A stretch of DNA of 16,125 bases from CAZZKE01 sp964655005. Lineage in GTDB: Bacteria; Pseudomonadota; Alphaproteobacteria; Rhodospirillales; JABHCV01. Within the stretch, counting starts at the first letter, position 1. The number at the start of each line of letters is the position of its first letter. Position numbers and translations under genes: made by a program. The notes under the pieces are model-generated. The model saw nothing but the letters and a program-made list of their open reading frames with translations. It did no database searches and had not been told where the DNA came from. This document shows positions 14,460 through 16,125 of this stretch, piece by piece. The DNA lies in the NCBI GenBank assembly GCA_964655005.1, contig CAZZKE010000066.1, positions 1 through 16,125 on the forward strand, in the 5' to 3' direction.

Positions 14460-15743
14460 ATGCCACCCGCCGCACCCATGACCGATAACCCGGAACGACG
14501 TTTCGGCCCGCGCAATACCGGGCGGTTGCTGGGTGGGGTGGCGTTTCTGATGCTGCCGGTCGCCCTGTTCGCGCCGAAAGGGCTGGCGCCGTTGTTTATT
14601 ATCGCCGCGGTGCTGGTTATCGCCATGAATTTTGATGCCGGGCGGTTGCGCTCGGTGCTTGGGCGGCCCGTCGCCCTGCCGCTGGCCGGATTTTTGCTGT
14701 TCGCCGCGGCCAGCGCCGTCTGGTCGATCGAGCCGGCGGCGACCCTGCGGGCGACGCTGATTCTGGCCCTGACCTTTTTCGGCGGCCTGTATCTTGTCGA
14801 AGTCATCGACCGGCTGGAAAAACGGCAGCTGGACGTTTTCCGCATGGGAATCATCGCCGGCGGGGTCCTGGGTTTTGCCCTGATAGTTTTCGAACGTTCG
14901 ACCGGGGCGTTGCTAAGCCGCGCCATTCTGGCGGCGAAGGGCGATGTTATCATCCCGCTTACGAACTACATGCCCCAGCTTAATGCCGGCATGTCGGTGT
15001 TTGCCCTGCTGGTCTGGCCGTGGGCGTTGGCGGTCAGAAGCCGGCTTGGCGTCGGGGCGATGGTGCTTGGCCTGCTGGCCGGACTGGCCGTGATTTTTCT
15101 AAGCAGCGCCGACACGCCGATTCTGGCGCTTTTGACAGGGCTGGCGGCGGCGGCGGTATCTCTGCTTTCAAGGAGGATGGTGCTGGCGTTTCTGACCGCC
15201 CTGACCATCCTTGGCGTCGCCGCCGCGCCGCTGATCCCCGGCGCCCTGCCTAACCCCGAAACCGAGGCCCGCGCCTACGCCATGCTGTCGCATTCGGCGG
15301 TTCATCGCCTGGCGATCTGGCGGACGGCGGCAAAACACATTGCGCAAAGCCCGGTCGCCGGCATCGGCCTGAACGGCACCCGGTTTCTGTACAGCAGTTC
15401 GGATAAAGTTCAGCGCTGGTATGCGACCGACGACCCGAAATTGAAATGGGGCAATTTCGCCGAGCCGATTCCCCTGCACGCCCACAACGGCGTCCTGCAA
15501 ATCTGGCTGGAACTGGGCGGCGTCGGTGCGGCGCTGTTCGCCGGGGCGTTGTTGTTGCTGCTGCGCCGGATCGGCCGGGGGTGCTGCGATGGCGTCGCCA
15601 CGGCGGCGCGTCTGGGCATGCTGGTCAGCGGGCTGGTAATATTTTCCAGCAGCTTCGGGCCGTGGCAGAACTGGTGGCAGGCGGCGATATGGCTGTCTAT
15701 CGCGGCGATGACGGCGGCGCAACCGGAAAGAATCAAGGCCTGA
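14460..15743 (+). CDS. O-antigen ligase / polymerase-type membrane protein (Wzy_C family)
   Basis: 427-aa polytopic inner-membrane protein with about eleven or twelve hydrophobic segments. The large periplasmic loop carries the Wzy_C signature. HRLAIWRTAAKHIAQSPVAGIGLNG (residues about 282-306 from this start) holds the conserved Arg283. It is followed after about 30 residues by HAHNGVLQIWLELGG (340-354) with the conserved His/Asn. Proteins of this plan either polymerise repeat units (Wzy) or join the glycan to lipid A core or a protein (WaaL/PglL); sequence alone does not decide. The ATG at 14460 has a GAG about seven bases upstream. A TTG at 14406 would add 18 polar residues and an ATG at 14478 would remove six. 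Its 3' end overlaps the asparagine synthetase by 11 bases. It is divergent from the SxtJ/carbamoyltransferase operon. Confidence 0.85.
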   Translation: MPPAAPMTDNPERRFGPRNTGRLLGGVAFLMLPVALFAPKGLAPLFIIAAVLVIAMNFDAGRLRSVLGRPVALPLAGFLLFAAASAVWSIEPAATLRATLILALTFFGGLYLVEVIDRLEKRQLDVFRMGIIAGGVLGFALIVFERSTGALLSRAILAAKGDVIIPLTNYMPQLNAGMSVFALLVWPWALAVRSRLGVGAMVLGLLAGLAVIFLSSADTPILALLTGLAAAAVSLLSRRMVLAFLTALTILGVAAAPLIPGALPNPETEARAYAMLSHSAVHRLAIWRTAAKHIAQSPVAGIGLNGTRFLYSSSDKVQRWYATDDPKLKWGNFAEPIPLHAHNGVLQIWLELGGVGAALFAGALLLLLRRIGRGCCDGVATAARLGMLVSGLVIFSSSFGPWQNWWQAAIWLSIAAMTAAQPERIKA

Positions 15744-16125
15744 TATAGGCGTTCCACCACAAGGCGAAGTTCAGCAGGTACCAGGTCTGGCGGGGGGATT
15801 TCTCCGGTGATAGCCGGCGCACCATTTCCGGGTCCAGAAAGTCGGTTTCCCGGCAAAACGTGTCCAGTATCTGCATGGCCTGCCGGCCCAGCCGACCGGT
15901 CACCCAGTCATCGATCGGCACGGCGAAACCCTGTTTGCGGCGGTCGATAATTTCGTCCGGGATCAGGCCGCGTACGGCTCGTTTCAAAATATGCTTCAGT
16001 TCGCCGCCACGGGTTTTGGCGGTCGCCGGGATGGCCATGGCCAGGTTGACGAAATGGTGGTCAAGGAACGGCACCCGGGCTTCGATGCTGGCGGCCATGC
16101 TCATTTTATCGACCCGCATCAGCAA
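15733..16125 (-). CDS. asnB: Asparagine synthetase (glutamine-hydrolysing), C-terminal part, cut by window edge
   Basis: The last 130 or so residues of a class-B asparagine synthetase; the frame is open through 16125, so the N-terminal glutaminase domain and most of the synthetase domain lie outside. Visible are the family blocks MSMAASIEARVPFLDH, which precede the C-terminal helices, ELKHILKRAV, and IIDRRKQGFAVPIDDW. The end at 15733 is normal. In the full enzyme, glutamine-derived ammonia is channelled to an adenylated carboxylate. In polysaccharide and exosortase-type loci AsnB-like amidotransferases are thought to amidate uronic acids or related groups rather than make asparagine. That fits the neighbours but is inference. 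It converges on the Wzy_C gene. Confidence 0.9.
   Translation of the reverse strand: MLMRVDKMSMAASIEARVPFLDHHFVNLAMAIPATAKTRGGELKHILKRAVRGLIPDEIIDRRKQGFAVPIDDWVTGRLGRQAMQILDTFCRETDFLDPEMVRRLSPEKSPRQTWYLLNFALWWNAYIRP

Noticed and set aside
1..16125. CRISPR arrays, tRNA or rRNA genes, insertion sequences
   Set aside because: No regularly spaced repeats, cloverleaf-like conserved tRNA blocks, rRNA blocks or transposase reading frames were seen on either strand by eye; a dedicated scan was not possible.

Overview
The window is GC-rich DNA, dense in GCC, CCG and CTG codons, with very tight gene packing. It looks like an alphaproteobacterium, plausibly of the Rhodospirillales type. That guess rests on base composition and gene style only; there is no rRNA or other marker gene here. 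Almost everything belongs to a surface-polysaccharide (exopolysaccharide, capsule or O-antigen) locus. No tRNA, rRNA, CRISPR array or intact insertion sequence is visible.

Layout from left to right. (1) The last codons of an unknown gene overlap a D-2-hydroxyacid dehydrogenase of the phosphoglycerate dehydrogenase family (+). (2) A class I SAM methyltransferase (-) converges on it, with a 20-base 3' overlap. (3) A + strand operon with overlapping genes carries a heparinase II/III-like protein, a family 2 glycosyltransferase (GT2) and a large polytopic GT-C-like membrane protein. A dolichol-phosphate-mannose-synthase-like GT2 follows, behind its own candidate promoter. (4) On the - strand lies a second GT-C-like membrane protein. 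Immediately downstream of it is an unannotated 80-codon remnant of an acyltransferase-3 (OafA-like) C-terminus. (5) 6-phosphogluconolactonase (pgl, +) has an unclear N-terminus beside a G7 tract. (6) A - strand operon reads SxtJ-like membrane protein, NodU/CmcH-type carbamoyltransferase, flippase-like UPF0104/LPG-synthase-TM protein, and phosphoglycolate-phosphatase-like HAD hydrolase. (7) An O-antigen ligase/polymerase-type (Wzy_C) membrane protein (+) converges on the C-terminal part of a glutamine-hydrolysing asparagine synthetase (-), which runs off the right edge.

A coherent reading, which is inference: the cytoplasmic GT2 enzymes build the glycan or load sugars onto a polyprenyl carrier. 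The GT-C-like proteins use lipid-linked donors at the outer face of the inner membrane. The Wzy_C protein polymerises or ligates the product. The methyltransferase, carbamoyltransferase, former acyltransferase and amidotransferase-type AsnB decorate it, and the heparinase-like protein trims or edits it. pgl and the HAD phosphatase are central-metabolism genes lodged among these.

The most notable points are the acyltransferase remnant at 7258-7500, the G7 tract that separates a well-initiated short reading frame from pgl at 9578-9718, the G7 tract inside the candidate promoter spacer at 6512-6540, and the carbamoyltransferase/SxtJ pair joined to a flippase-like gene.
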